Positions 37,812 through 45,711 of a stretch of DNA of 64,000 nucleotides are shown one piece after another. Below the pieces are notes generated by a model that saw nothing but the letters and a program-made list of their open reading frames with translations, was not told the DNA's origin and made no database searches. This stretch comes from Arthrobacter bambusae (lineage in GTDB: Bacteria > Actinomycetota > Actinomycetes > Actinomycetales > Micrococcaceae), in assembly GCF_030812595.1 (NCBI RefSeq), contig NZ_JAUSSZ010000004.1, positions 186,001 to 250,000 on the forward strand. The letters are read 5' to 3'. Positions within the stretch are counted from its first letter, which is position 1; each line of letters starts with the position of its first letter. Position numbers and translations under genes: made by a program.

Positions 37812-37853
37812 AAGAGGAGGGCTACCGGAGCGATCCGGTAGCCCTCCTCTTTT
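37812..37853 (+). terminator. rho-independent terminator after pepP
   Basis: A perfect 18-bp stem (aagaggagggctaccgga, 37812-37829, with 37834-37851) closed by a gcga tetraloop and followed by T residues. This is among the clearest terminators in the window. Confidence 0.93.
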
Positions 37854-37893
37854 GCTTTGGAGATGGCCCGCAAACACGTAGACGCCGCCCACC

Positions 37894-37950
37894 GACCACT
37901 TAATTTCGGGTTTTTCACACTGAGATTTGGCGTTTTGACCACTGAGATTG
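37894..37950. repeat. transposon-end-like repeats (possible IS21-type relic)
   Basis: AT-rich sequence with gaccact at 37894 and two copies of cactgagatt spaced 22 bp apart (37918 and 37940), the second again inside gaccactgagatt. Arrays of roughly 20-bp repeats starting with such hexamers are typical of IS21-family ends. No transposase gene remains. This is recognition by style only. Confidence 0.4.
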
Positions 37951-38019
37951 ACGAAATCCACACGGAGACGCCCGTCCGCGCTTATACCCTGCACCTATGC
38001 GTTCTGGGGCCGTCGAGAC

Positions 38020-38802
38020 ATGAGCATTGTCCATCTTCCCGCAATTTGCCTCAAAAACGTTCGTCGCCAGTATGACGACGGTGCCGGAAACAAGAAAACT
38101 GCGCTGGACATTGCCGAATTGAAGATCCAGCCTGGTGAACTCGTGGCTGTCATTGGACCATCCGGCTCCGGCAAGTCAACACTTCTTCAATTGGTCGGAG
38201 GACTCGATTCGCCAACTGCGGGAAGTATCGACGTAGCAGGGCTCCGGATTTCAGGCATGGACGAAAAGCAGAAGACAATCTTCCGACGTGAGAATGTTGG
38301 ATTCATTTTCCAGGCATTCCATCTTGTTCCAAGCATGACGGTGGTGGAGAACGCCGCATTGTCGTCGATTGTCGCCGGTCAAGGAGGCTTTCATTGGCGG
38401 GCAGATGCGCTGGTGCTGCTCGATCAGCTGGGACTGTTGGAATATGCCGACCGGTTTCCTGATCAACTATCAGGTGGGCAACGCCAGCGGGTCGCCGTAG
38501 CCCGGGCGCTATTCGGGGCTCCCAGCGTCGTCTTAGCCGATGAGCCGACAGGAAGTCTCGACTCCGGGAACAGGGATATTGTCCTCCGTCTGATTCGCGA
38601 CGCGATCGGAGTCGGTCTTCGCACGAGTGGGCTGATCGTCACCCATGATCCGTATGCCGCGAGTTACGCCGACCGGATCATCGCGCTGCGGGACGGGAAG
38701 ATCGTTGGTCAACTTGACCTGACCCTCAACGGACCGCCTCAGGAGGGAGAGTCTCACCATGATGAGCGCGTTCGCTCGTGGTTTGCGGCAACTTCGCTTT
38801 GA
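38020..38802 (+). CDS. ABC transporter ATPase, MacB/LolD type
   Basis: A 260-aa ATPase of the lipoprotein/macrolide-export family, with Walker [10 protein letters not shown], signature LSGGQRQRVAVARAL, Walker B VVLADEPTGSLD and a switch histidine in IVTHDPY. I start at the ATG at 38020. Base composition is visibly richer in A/T than neighbouring genes, with many codons ending in A or T, suggesting acquisition by transfer. Its 3' end overlaps the permease gene by 44 bp, an unusually long overlap. No periplasmic adaptor (MacA) gene is present. Confidence 0.88.
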   Translation: MSIVHLPAICLKNVRRQYDDGAGNKKTALDIAELKIQPGELVAVIGPSGSGKSTLLQLVGGLDSPTAGSIDVAGLRISGMDEKQKTIFRRENVGFIFQAFHLVPSMTVVENAALSSIVAGQGGFHWRADALVLLDQLGLLEYADRFPDQLSGGQRQRVAVARALFGAPSVVLADEPTGSLDSGNRDIVLRLIRDAIGVGLRTSGLIVTHDPYAASYADRIIALRDGKIVGQLDLTLNGPPQEGESHHDERVRSWFAATSL

Positions 38803-41242
38803 TTTTCCCCGCTACGGAGTAGCCGCGGTTGCGCTGGTATTCGGCGTTGCGCTCATTTTCGGCACCGTGCTCACGTCGAAGAGCATCAACGACCAGCTGT
38901 CGCAAGGAGTCGGTTCGCTGTCAGGCATAGGTGACGTCGCGGTGGTCCCTGCTATCCCGGGGACCACGGTCCCGGAGAGCGCAGGAAGGGCCGTCGCGGA
39001 TCTCCCTGGCGTTGCGACGCCAATCCCGACTCTGGCGCGGAATACAAGCGTTCGGCCCACGGGAACCGATGGCGCCGGCCATCCTCTGACGATTACGGGC
39101 TACCCCACCACGTTCAACACAGAGCTTCAACGCATGAGGCCGGAGCTACGGGGCGGGCTTCCTGCCGCAAACAAGCCCGAGGCCCTGGTTCCGTCTGATG
39201 TAGCTTCGCGCTTAGGCGTAGACGTGGGCGATTGGCTGGTGGTCGCGTCGAGCGGCGGGACCACTCAACTGCGGGTCGCAGGCGTGTTCAACGGCAGGAT
39301 TCTTGGTCCGCTGGCGTACGACAACATCTTTGTCGACTTGGCGTATGCCCAGACGATGTTCAACCAACAGGGCCAAGTATCAAGGGCGGACATCCAGCTG
39401 GTAGCAGGCCACTCCGCGGAACGCTGGCAGAGCGAATACTCGTCCAGTCTGCCCCCTCAGTTCAAAGTACAGGACACTTCTGCACTCAGTTCGTCCCTTG
39501 GTCCGCTCATCGCTGTTGTTTCCCTCATCTTGATGATCGCTTCCTGCACCGTCCTCGGAATCTCGGTCCTCCTATCGGCAACGGCCTTCCAATCCGTCGT
39601 GAATGCCCGCCGGCTCTCCTACGGAGTCATGAGAGCCGTCGGCGCCCGCGGCTCCTGGCTGGCGGGCGCTGTCTTGTGCGAGGCCCTGATGCTCACGTTC
39701 GCGTGTTCATTGCTCGGGTTGGGGCTTGGCTTTGGCGTCAGCTGGGTCCTCAACCAAGGCCTATCATCGATCGGCAACATACCTCCAGCAGCCGTGGCGG
39801 CAGAACTTTGGCAAGTTCTGCTTGCCATCCTGAGCGGGGTCGCCGCCGGCTGCGCCGGGGCAGTGCGGGCCATAATCAAAGTGCTGCGTCAGGCACCTCT
39901 CACGGCTATTTCACCTGAAGCCGCGGACCGCAGGTCAGGGCAGAGACTCCATGCCGCGGTCGGCGTGACGCTCCTCGCGTTGGGAGCCGCCAGCTACTGG
40001 CTTGACCCGGTCATTGTGAAGCTCGTTGGATTCGTCTTGTCGTTGGCCGCGGCGGGATTGCTTGCCCCGCTGATTCTCGAGGCCACCGCCACGCTGGAGA
40101 TCTTTAAACGGTGGACGGCCAAGGCTGCGGCCCAGCGACTGCGCAAACACGCATCGCTCGACTCCACCACGGCCATCATGGGCATTGTCGTCTGCCTTGG
40201 GGCCGCCCTTGTGATCGGAGTCGGCTCGGTAAGGAGTGCGATGATGGAGCAGATTGCCCGCCAATTCGGAGCCGACATTCAAATATCCTCCACGACTCCT
40301 ATCACGGAAAAACTAGACGAACGCCTTGAGTCCATCGAAATGATCGGCAAGGTTTCAGACACAGTTTGGGATCGCGGAGCATTGCAGTTCCAAGGGACCT
40401 CGAGCAACGTGGCAATCCTTGCCGTCGATCCAAACAGTTATTTCGCCACGGCACAACTTCCGTGGCGGCGTGGAAGCGACGGGACTGCGCCTGTTGCCTT
40501 GGAAAAGGGAGGCGCGGTCATCATTCCTGAAGCTTTAGCCGCGAGTCACGATATTTCCTTGGGCGACACCATCCGACTGGATCGGGCAGGCAAGACACTC
40601 TCGCTTCGACTCGTCGGGACGTATGCGTCCTTGGCAACAGGGAACCAAGTGGTGATGAGTCGCGACGAGGCAGCAGAACTCGGCATTTCCGGATCCAATG
40701 GCTGGAATGTAGAAGCGAGGCCGGGTGTCGACGTCACAGCGCTCCGGAATACGATCGCTGATTCGGTTGCCGACATCCCTGGGGTCTCGGTGATCACGGC
40801 CGCCAAAATGAAGGAGCGCGCAGAATCAGAGCTCGGCTCCTACACGGGAGCCGCATTCGGCATCGTTGTGCTTGCGCTCAGTCTCGGCGCAGTCAGCGCG
40901 GCTGGCCTGTTCTCAGTCGGCGTCGCTCGTCGGGAGAAAGAGTTCGGGATGTTGCGCGCGATTGGTGCCACCCGCGGCGACATCATGAGGCTCGTAACCC
41001 TTGACGCGATCTTGATCGGAATTGCGGCGCTTGCTTCAGGACTCCTCGTTGGTCAGTTCGCTGGCTGGGTACTAACCCAGCTAGTCGCCGGGGCGCTCGG
41101 AGTGGCGCTGAGCCCGCCTGTGCCCGTCCTCGCGTTCGGTGGAATCGCAATCGTCACCCTGGCGGCGTTATCGCTCGCAGCGATAGGACCGGGCCGCCGG
41201 GCGGCTCGAATACAGCCCGTGGCGGCACTGAAGACTGACTGA
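38759..41242 (+). CDS. FtsX-like ABC permease
   Basis: An 827-aa protein with two FtsX domains in tandem. Helix clusters lie at about residues 18-40, 257-290, 305-335 and 345-375, then 405-440 and 465-490, and three C-terminal helices from about 695. Large extracellular MacB-PCD-like segments follow the first helix and recur at about 500-690. It belongs with the ATPase just upstream and probably extracts or exports a lipid, lipoprotein or peptide. The start is an ATG doublet (38759/38762), preceded by ggaggg. Codon use is again AT-richer than the surroundings. No regulator or substrate gene is adjacent. Confidence 0.88.
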   Translation: MMSAFARGLRQLRFDFPRYGVAAVALVFGVALIFGTVLTSKSINDQLSQGVGSLSGIGDVAVVPAIPGTTVPESAGRAVADLPGVATPIPTLARNTSVRPTGTDGAGHPLTITGYPTTFNTELQRMRPELRGGLPAANKPEALVPSDVASRLGVDVGDWLVVASSGGTTQLRVAGVFNGRILGPLAYDNIFVDLAYAQTMFNQQGQVSRADIQLVAGHSAERWQSEYSSSLPPQFKVQDTSALSSSLGPLIAVVSLILMIASCTVLGISVLLSATAFQSVVNARRLSYGVMRAVGARGSWLAGAVLCEALMLTFACSLLGLGLGFGVSWVLNQGLSSIGNIPPAAVAAELWQVLLAILSGVAAGCAGAVRAIIKVLRQAPLTAISPEAADRRSGQRLHAAVGVTLLALGAASYWLDPVIVKLVGFVLSLAAAGLLAPLILEATATLEIFKRWTAKAAAQRLRKHASLDSTTAIMGIVVCLGAALVIGVGSVRSAMMEQIARQFGADIQISSTTPITEKLDERLESIEMIGKVSDTVWDRGALQFQGTSSNVAILAVDPNSYFATAQLPWRRGSDGTAPVALEKGGAVIIPEALAASHDISLGDTIRLDRAGKTLSLRLVGTYASLATGNQVVMSRDEAAELGISGSNGWNVEARPGVDVTALRNTIADSVADIPGVSVITAAKMKERAESELGSYTGAAFGIVVLALSLGAVSAAGLFSVGVARREKEFGMLRAIGATRGDIMRLVTLDAILIGIAALASGLLVGQFAGWVLTQLVAGALGVALSPPVPVLAFGGIAIVTLAALSLAAIGPGRRAARIQPVAALKTD

Positions 41243-41251
41243 TGCTCGGCA

Positions 41252-41299
41252 CAGGAGGAGGAACGAATATGGGGTTCCGGCTGTGCGGCCCACTAACAG
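41252..41299 (+). pseudogene. possible cut-off gene start after the ABC permease
   Basis: A textbook Shine-Dalgarno (aggaggagg, about 41253-41261) stands seven to eight bases before an ATG at 41269. The frame after it then runs antisense through the YflT-domain gene and does not look coding. The likely reading is the first few codons of a third gene of the imported ABC unit, lost at the junction near 41300. This is inference. Confidence 0.35.
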
Positions 41300-42118
41300 T
41301 TACTGCTTGGCCGGGTCCTCGCCGTTCGCGGCTTCTTCGCCGGTCCCGGGTTCGTTCACTCGGACACCGTACTGCGGGCGTCCGTCGGGCAGGTCCGGGT
41401 AGCGGACGCCGCTGGTTGGCCGCGCGGCCGCTGGCGGGGTATCCGCGGCAGGTTGGGCGGCGTCGGCCGCCCCCTGTCCGGCTTCAGGACCACGCTGGCC
41501 GTAGGGATCCTGCCAAGACGCCGGGCGCTCGGGAGCCCCGCCCTGGTGTGCACCGGGATGGGCCGGCGGGTTCCGGTAGTCCTGCGGGGTGTATGCCTGC
41601 GGGGGCCGGCCGAAAGCCGCCTCCGAGGGATTCATTGGCAACTGGTGAAGGAGGCGGCGCGCTTCATGGGCTGCCTCCAACGCGACAATGACGTCGTAGT
41701 TCGTCGCAACCACCTGGCTGGTGGAGGTGAAGTCCCGCTTGCCTCGCTGCGCGGCGTAAGTGACAATCCCAAAGAGCATGAAGAATGCCGCGCCCATGAG
41801 GACCGAGGTCACAATCGAGAAGGGACCGCCGGCCGGCGTAAAGAAGGACAGCATGACGCCCACGAACAAGCCGAACCACATACCGCTCAAGGCGCCGGAC
41901 AAAGCAACCCGCGGGTAACTGAGCCGCCCCGTGACCCGCTCCACCATTTTCAGGTCGTTTCCGACGATGGAGACATGCTGGACGGGGAACTGCTGGTCGG
42001 CAAGGTAATCCACCGCCTTTTGGGCATCGAGATAGGAAGTGTAAGAGCCCACGGTGTCGCCCTTGGGGACGCTCCGGGATTCCTCCGTGGCCTTGGGGGC
42101 ACCGAAAATGTTCGCCAT
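41300..42118 (-). CDS. YflT-domain general stress membrane protein
   Basis: A 272-aa protein from the ATG at 42118. The N-terminal half is a YflT (general stress protein 17M-like) domain, with SYTSYLDAQKAVDYLADQQFPVQHVSIVGNDLKMVERVTG. Two hydrophobic helices follow (WFGLFVGVMLSFF and a second around SVLMGAAFFMLFGIVTYAA), then a Pro/Gln/Ala-rich cytoplasmic or exposed tail of about 110 residues. Its exact role is unknown, and general stress is the family label. It is divergent from the MgtE-N/CBS gene. The much longer open frame upstream on this strand is an antisense artefact. Confidence 0.85.
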   Translation of the reverse strand: MANIFGAPKATEESRSVPKGDTVGSYTSYLDAQKAVDYLADQQFPVQHVSIVGNDLKMVERVTGRLSYPRVALSGALSGMWFGLFVGVMLSFFTPAGGPFSIVTSVLMGAAFFMLFGIVTYAAQRGKRDFTSTSQVVATNYDVIVALEAAHEARRLLHQLPMNPSEAAFGRPPQAYTPQDYRNPPAHPGAHQGGAPERPASWQDPYGQRGPEAGQGAADAAQPAADTPPAAARPTSGVRYPDLPDGRPQYGVRVNEPGTGEEAANGEDPAKQ

Positions 42119-42182
42119 ACCCCCATTCTGTCCCATACACATGTGAACCGGCTGGAATTCAGCTAAAAGAGAGCAGACTCGG

Positions 42183-42188
42183 TAGCCT
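42183..42188 (+). promoter_or_regulatory. -10 hexamer of the MgtE-N/CBS gene
   Basis: TAGCCT lies six bases before the GTG start at 42195, with no independent Shine-Dalgarno. Confidence 0.5.
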
Positions 42189-42194
42189 GTAAGG

Positions 42195-43478
42195 GTGAGC
42201 ACAAATCCTTCACGCGTCTTTGTTGCGCGCCTGCTCGGCCTCGACGTTTTCGACCCCGTGGGCGATCGGCTGGGCCGGCTGCGCGATGTCGTGGTGCTCT
42301 CGCGCGGCTTGCGCGGGGCCCCGCATGCAGTGGGCATCGTCGTCGAGGTCCCCGGCAAGAAGCGGGTATTCGTTCCCATGACCCGGCTGACGTCGATGGA
42401 CCAGGCCCAGATCATCTGCACCGGCCTGGTCAATCTGCGGCGCTTCCAGCAACGCGGTGCCGAGCAGCTGGTGGTCGGCGAGCTCTTTGACCGCAAGGTA
42501 ACCCTCAAGGACGGCAGCGGCGACGCCATAATCGAAGACATCGCCCTGGACCAGCAGCGCAACGGTGAATGGCTGGTCTCCAAGCTTTTCGTTCGACGCG
42601 GCACGTCCACCTCAAGGCTTCGGGGGCTGCGCCGTGGCCACACCCTGCTGGTGGACTGGGCGGAGACATTGCAGGGCTCCGCAAACGATCCCCAGGGTGC
42701 GAGCCACTTCGTTGCCACCCACGAGGACCTCAAACCGGCCGACTTCGCGGACGCACTCCAGGAGATGTCGGACAAGCGACGGATCGAAGTAGCCAGCGAG
42801 CTGCAGGACGAACGCCTCGCAGACGTGCTCCAGGAATTGCCTGAAGAAGACCAGGTGACGCTCCTGTCCGCTTTGGACAACGAACGCGCGGCCGACGTGC
42901 TGGAAGAAATGGACCCGGACGACGCCGCAGACCTGTTGGCGGACCTGCCGTCCGCCAAAGCCGAGGAACTGCTGCTCCTCATGGAGCCCGACGAGGCCGA
43001 CGACGTCCGCAGGCTCCTGCAGTATGACGAAGACACTGCCGGCGGGCTCATGACCCCCGTGCCCGTTATTCTTCCCCCGGAAGCCACAGTCGCCGAAGCG
43101 CTCGCCCACGTGCGCAGCGAGGAGCTCTCCCCCGCGCTGGCCTCGGCGATCTTCATCTGCCGCCCGCCGTTGGAGACCCCCACGGGGCGGTTCCTCGGCG
43201 TCGTGCATATCCAGCAATTGCTCCGCAGTGCCCCGCCCGAACAGCTGGGAAGCATCGTGGACAAGAACCTGGAGCCGGTTTCCGATCACGCCAGCGTCAG
43301 CGAGGTCAGCCACACCATGGCCTCCTACAACCTCAACTCCCTCCCGGTCGTCAATAGCGCCGGTCGCCTAGTAGGGGCGGTGACTGTTGATGACCTCTTG
43401 GACCACTTGCTTCCGGACGACTGGCGAACCCACGACGACGGAGCCCCGATCAGGAAACTAGGAGGCCGAATTGGCTGA
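42195..43478 (+). CDS. MgtE N-terminal/CBS-domain cytoplasmic protein
   Basis: A 427-aa protein resembling the cytosolic sensor part of the magnesium channel MgtE but without its membrane domain. It has PRC-barrel-like N-terminal strands (DRLGRLRDVVVLSRG), a run of MgtE_N acidic repeats (LQELPEEDQVTLLSALDNERAADVLEEMDPDDAADLLADLP) and two C-terminal CBS motifs (TPVPVILPPEATVAEAL and SHTMASYNLNSLPVV). By place and content it matches M. tuberculosis Rv1232c. It is probably a Mg2+/nucleotide sensor that works through a partner. The overlapping DUF1003 membrane protein downstream is the obvious candidate. Confidence 0.85.
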   Translation: MSTNPSRVFVARLLGLDVFDPVGDRLGRLRDVVVLSRGLRGAPHAVGIVVEVPGKKRVFVPMTRLTSMDQAQIICTGLVNLRRFQQRGAEQLVVGELFDRKVTLKDGSGDAIIEDIALDQQRNGEWLVSKLFVRRGTSTSRLRGLRRGHTLLVDWAETLQGSANDPQGASHFVATHEDLKPADFADALQEMSDKRRIEVASELQDERLADVLQELPEEDQVTLLSALDNERAADVLEEMDPDDAADLLADLPSAKAEELLLLMEPDEADDVRRLLQYDEDTAGGLMTPVPVILPPEATVAEALAHVRSEELSPALASAIFICRPPLETPTGRFLGVVHIQQLLRSAPPEQLGSIVDKNLEPVSDHASVSEVSHTMASYNLNSLPVVNSAGRLVGAVTVDDLLDHLLPDDWRTHDDGAPIRKLGGRIG

Positions 43479-44154
43479 GAAGCCCACCAGCGGCGGACTG
43501 GACACCCCGCTCGAGCTGCGCTCCCGCATGCTCCCGAGTTTCAGCAGCGACCCCGATGCCTTCGGCCGCTTTGCCGAGCGCTTCGCCCGCTACATGGGCA
43601 CGGCGAATTTCCTTTTCTACATGACGATCTTCGTGGTCGTCTGGATAGCGATCAACGTCATTGGCTTGTTCGGCTTCCAATGGGATCCCTACCCATTCAT
43701 CCTCCTCAATCTTTTTTTCTCCACCCAGGCCTCCTACGCCGCTCCCCTGATCCTGTTGGCACAGAACCGCCAGGACGACAGGGACCGCGTGACGATCGAG
43801 CAGGACCGCGCACGTGACGAGCGCAACCTGGCTGACACCGAATACCTGACGCGTGAGGTCGCGGCCCTTCGCATCGCCTTGCGTGAGGTAGCCACGAGGG
43901 ACTACGTGCGTGCCGAACTCCGCTCGCTGCTGTCGGATCTGCTTGACGCCCAGGAGGAAATGGGCACGAACAATCGCGATGGCTCGAATAACGGCGATAA
44001 GACCAAGGACAAGCGCGACAAACAGCGCAATCCCAAGACCCAGCAAATCCCGAAAGTCCACCCAGCGCACTCCAGCGCCACTGAAGCAGAATCCGGACTC
44101 TCGACAGTCGGCACTTCGCCGAGCACAGGTTCCCCCACCCAGCCCGAAAGCTGA
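43471..44154 (+). CDS. DUF1003 membrane protein
   Basis: A 227-aa protein with a TTG start overlapping the upstream stop by 8 bp. Two transmembrane helices (around YMTIFVVVWIAINVIGLF and PFILLNLFFSTQASYAAPLILL) form the DUF1003 core. A coiled-coil-like charged segment and a Ser/Pro-rich disordered tail follow. Coupling to the MgtE-N/CBS gene suggests a two-part envelope or ion-sensing unit, but no activity is known. M. tuberculosis keeps a similar pairing (Rv1231c-Rv1232c region). Confidence 0.85.
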   Translation: MAEKPTSGGLDTPLELRSRMLPSFSSDPDAFGRFAERFARYMGTANFLFYMTIFVVVWIAINVIGLFGFQWDPYPFILLNLFFSTQASYAAPLILLAQNRQDDRDRVTIEQDRARDERNLADTEYLTREVAALRIALREVATRDYVRAELRSLLSDLLDAQEEMGTNNRDGSNNGDKTKDKRDKQRNPKTQQIPKVHPAHSSATEAESGLSTVGTSPSTGSPTQPES

Positions 44155-44165
44155 ATGCACACCCC

Positions 44166-45293
44166 ATGAGCACCCCATCCGCCGAGGCCCTCAACGCTGC
44201 CTTGGCAACCGTCATCGATCCCGAACTCCGCCGTCCCATCACTGAATTGGGAATGCTGGATTCGGTAGAGGCCAATCCGGACGGAACCGTCCGGGTTGCC
44301 GTGCTGCTGACCATCGCAGGATGCCCCCTCCGTGAGACCATCACGGCCGACGCCACCGCCGCCCTTGCCCGGGTTCCGGGCGTGACAGGCGTCGAGGTCG
44401 AGCTCAAGGTCATGACGCAGCCCCAACGCGACGCCCTCAAGGAACGCTTGCGGGGCGCTGGCGGCCAACGCGGAATCCCTTTCAACGAACCCGGCTCGCT
44501 GACAAAGGTTTTCGCCGTGGCCAGCGGCAAGGGTGGTGTGGGGAAGTCCTCGGTGACGGTCAACCTTGCGTGCGCCCTTGCAGCGCAGGGCCTGCGTGTA
44601 GGAATCGTCGACGCCGATGTCCACGGCTTCTCCGTGCCGGGTCTCATGGGAATCACGCAGCAGCCCACGCGGGTGGACGACATGATCCTCCCGCCTGTGG
44701 GCTTCGGCGTGAAGGTGATCTCCGTTGGCATGTTTGTTTCCGGGAACAAGGCAGTCGCCTGGCGCGGACCCATGTTGCACCGCGCCTTGGAGCAATTCCT
44801 CACGGACGTCTACTTCGGCGATCTAGATGCCCTGTTCCTGGATCTTCCGCCCGGCACGGGCGACATCGCCATTTCGGTGGCCCAGCTGCTTCCCAACGCT
44901 GAAATCCTCGTCGTGACCACCCCGCAGGCCGCAGCAGCGGATGTTGCCGAGAGGGCCGGGACCATCGCGACGCAGACAGGCCAGAAGCTTGCCGGAGTCG
45001 TGGAGAACATGTCCTTCCTGGAGATGCCCGACGGCGGCAGGATGGAATTGTTCGGAAGCGGCGGCGGCCTTGTGCTTGCTGAGCGGCTGAGCGCCGCCGT
45101 CGGAACGGATGTCCCGCTGCTGGGACAAATTCCTTTGGACATCCGTCTGCGCGAAGGCGGAGACGCGGGCCGCCCTGTGGTGTTGACGGCTCCCGAGTCG
45201 GCCGCAGCACAAGCCCTTCAGGGCATCGCGGGAAAGCTCAACGCCAAGCCACGCGGCCTGGCCGGAATGTCCCTCGGGATCCAGCCGAAATAG
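44166..45293 (+). CDS. mrp: Mrp/ApbC P-loop ATPase, iron-sulfur carrier family
   Basis: A 375-aa protein with an N-terminal MIP18/DUF59 domain (LNAALATVIDPELRRPITELGML, CPLRETI) and a deviant Walker A, ASGKGGVGKSS, in an Mrp ATPase domain (LDLPPGTGDIAISV). Many Mrp/ApbC proteins bind a bridging cluster through a CxxC after ENMS, but here that segment is ENMSFLEMPDGGRMELFG and has no cysteines. It may therefore be a regulatory or chaperone variant. It converges on tatB with only three bases between the stops. The order matches Rv1229c in M. tuberculosis. Confidence 0.92.
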   Translation: MSTPSAEALNAALATVIDPELRRPITELGMLDSVEANPDGTVRVAVLLTIAGCPLRETITADATAALARVPGVTGVEVELKVMTQPQRDALKERLRGAGGQRGIPFNEPGSLTKVFAVASGKGGVGKSSVTVNLACALAAQGLRVGIVDADVHGFSVPGLMGITQQPTRVDDMILPPVGFGVKVISVGMFVSGNKAVAWRGPMLHRALEQFLTDVYFGDLDALFLDLPPGTGDIAISVAQLLPNAEILVVTTPQAAAADVAERAGTIATQTGQKLAGVVENMSFLEMPDGGRMELFGSGGGLVLAERLSAAVGTDVPLLGQIPLDIRLREGGDAGRPVVLTAPESAAAQALQGIAGKLNAKPRGLAGMSLGIQPK

Positions 45294-45296
45294 CTT

Positions 45297-45680
45297 CTAG
45301 GTGGCCTCGGCGTCGAAGGGCGCTTTCTCGCCGACGGAAAGCCGTTCGACCACCCGTTCGGGAACTTTCGGTCCAGGGTCCGCTGTTGCTACAGCGACAG
45401 GCGCACCGTCGCTGACAGGTTTCGTGTCGTCGTCGAGCAGTGCTTCCTTGATGATCCGGCGCGGATCGTACTGGCGCGGATCATACTTCTTCCAGTCGAC
45501 GTCATCTATATCGATGCCGACTTCTTCCTTGATCTGCTCACGTGCGCCGGAGGCCATGCGCCGCAGTTCCTTGACCAGATTGGTCAACTTCCGTGTGTAT
45601 TCGGGCAAACGGCTGGGCCCGATCACGATGACGCCGATGATCAGCAGGACGATGAACTCCGAGCCATTGATTCCAAACAC
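45297..45680 (-). CDS. tatB: Sec-independent protein translocase subunit TatB
   Basis: A 127-aa twin-arginine translocation component, with one N-terminal helix (SEFIVLLIIGVIVIGPSRLPEY, containing the conserved Gly-Pro hinge), an amphipathic helix (LTNLVKELRRMASGAREQIKEEVG) and an acidic C-terminus. I start at the GTG at 45680, where the helix begins. Upstream codons overlap the anti-sigma gene region without family features. It lies downstream of the sigE-anti-sigma pair, as in mycobacteria, although the htrA-like protease that sits between them there is absent. Confidence 0.92.
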   Translation of the reverse strand: MFGINGSEFIVLLIIGVIVIGPSRLPEYTRKLTNLVKELRRMASGAREQIKEEVGIDIDDVDWKKYDPRQYDPRRIIKEALLDDDTKPVSDGAPVAVATADPGPKVPERVVERLSVGEKAPFDAEAT

Positions 45681-45711
45681 GTATCGAAGGTTACCTTGTC
45701 CGTTGGTCCGC

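Noticed and set aside
36135..37994. 619-codon minus-strand open frame across pepP
   Set aside because: Entirely antisense to aminopeptidase P, with Val/Gly/Asp-rich composition typical of a shadow frame in high-GC DNA.
42119..43264. Long open frame on the minus strand upstream of the YflT-domain gene
   Set aside because: It is antisense to the well-supported MgtE-N/CBS gene, Ser/Arg-rich, and without family features. The true gene starts at 42118.
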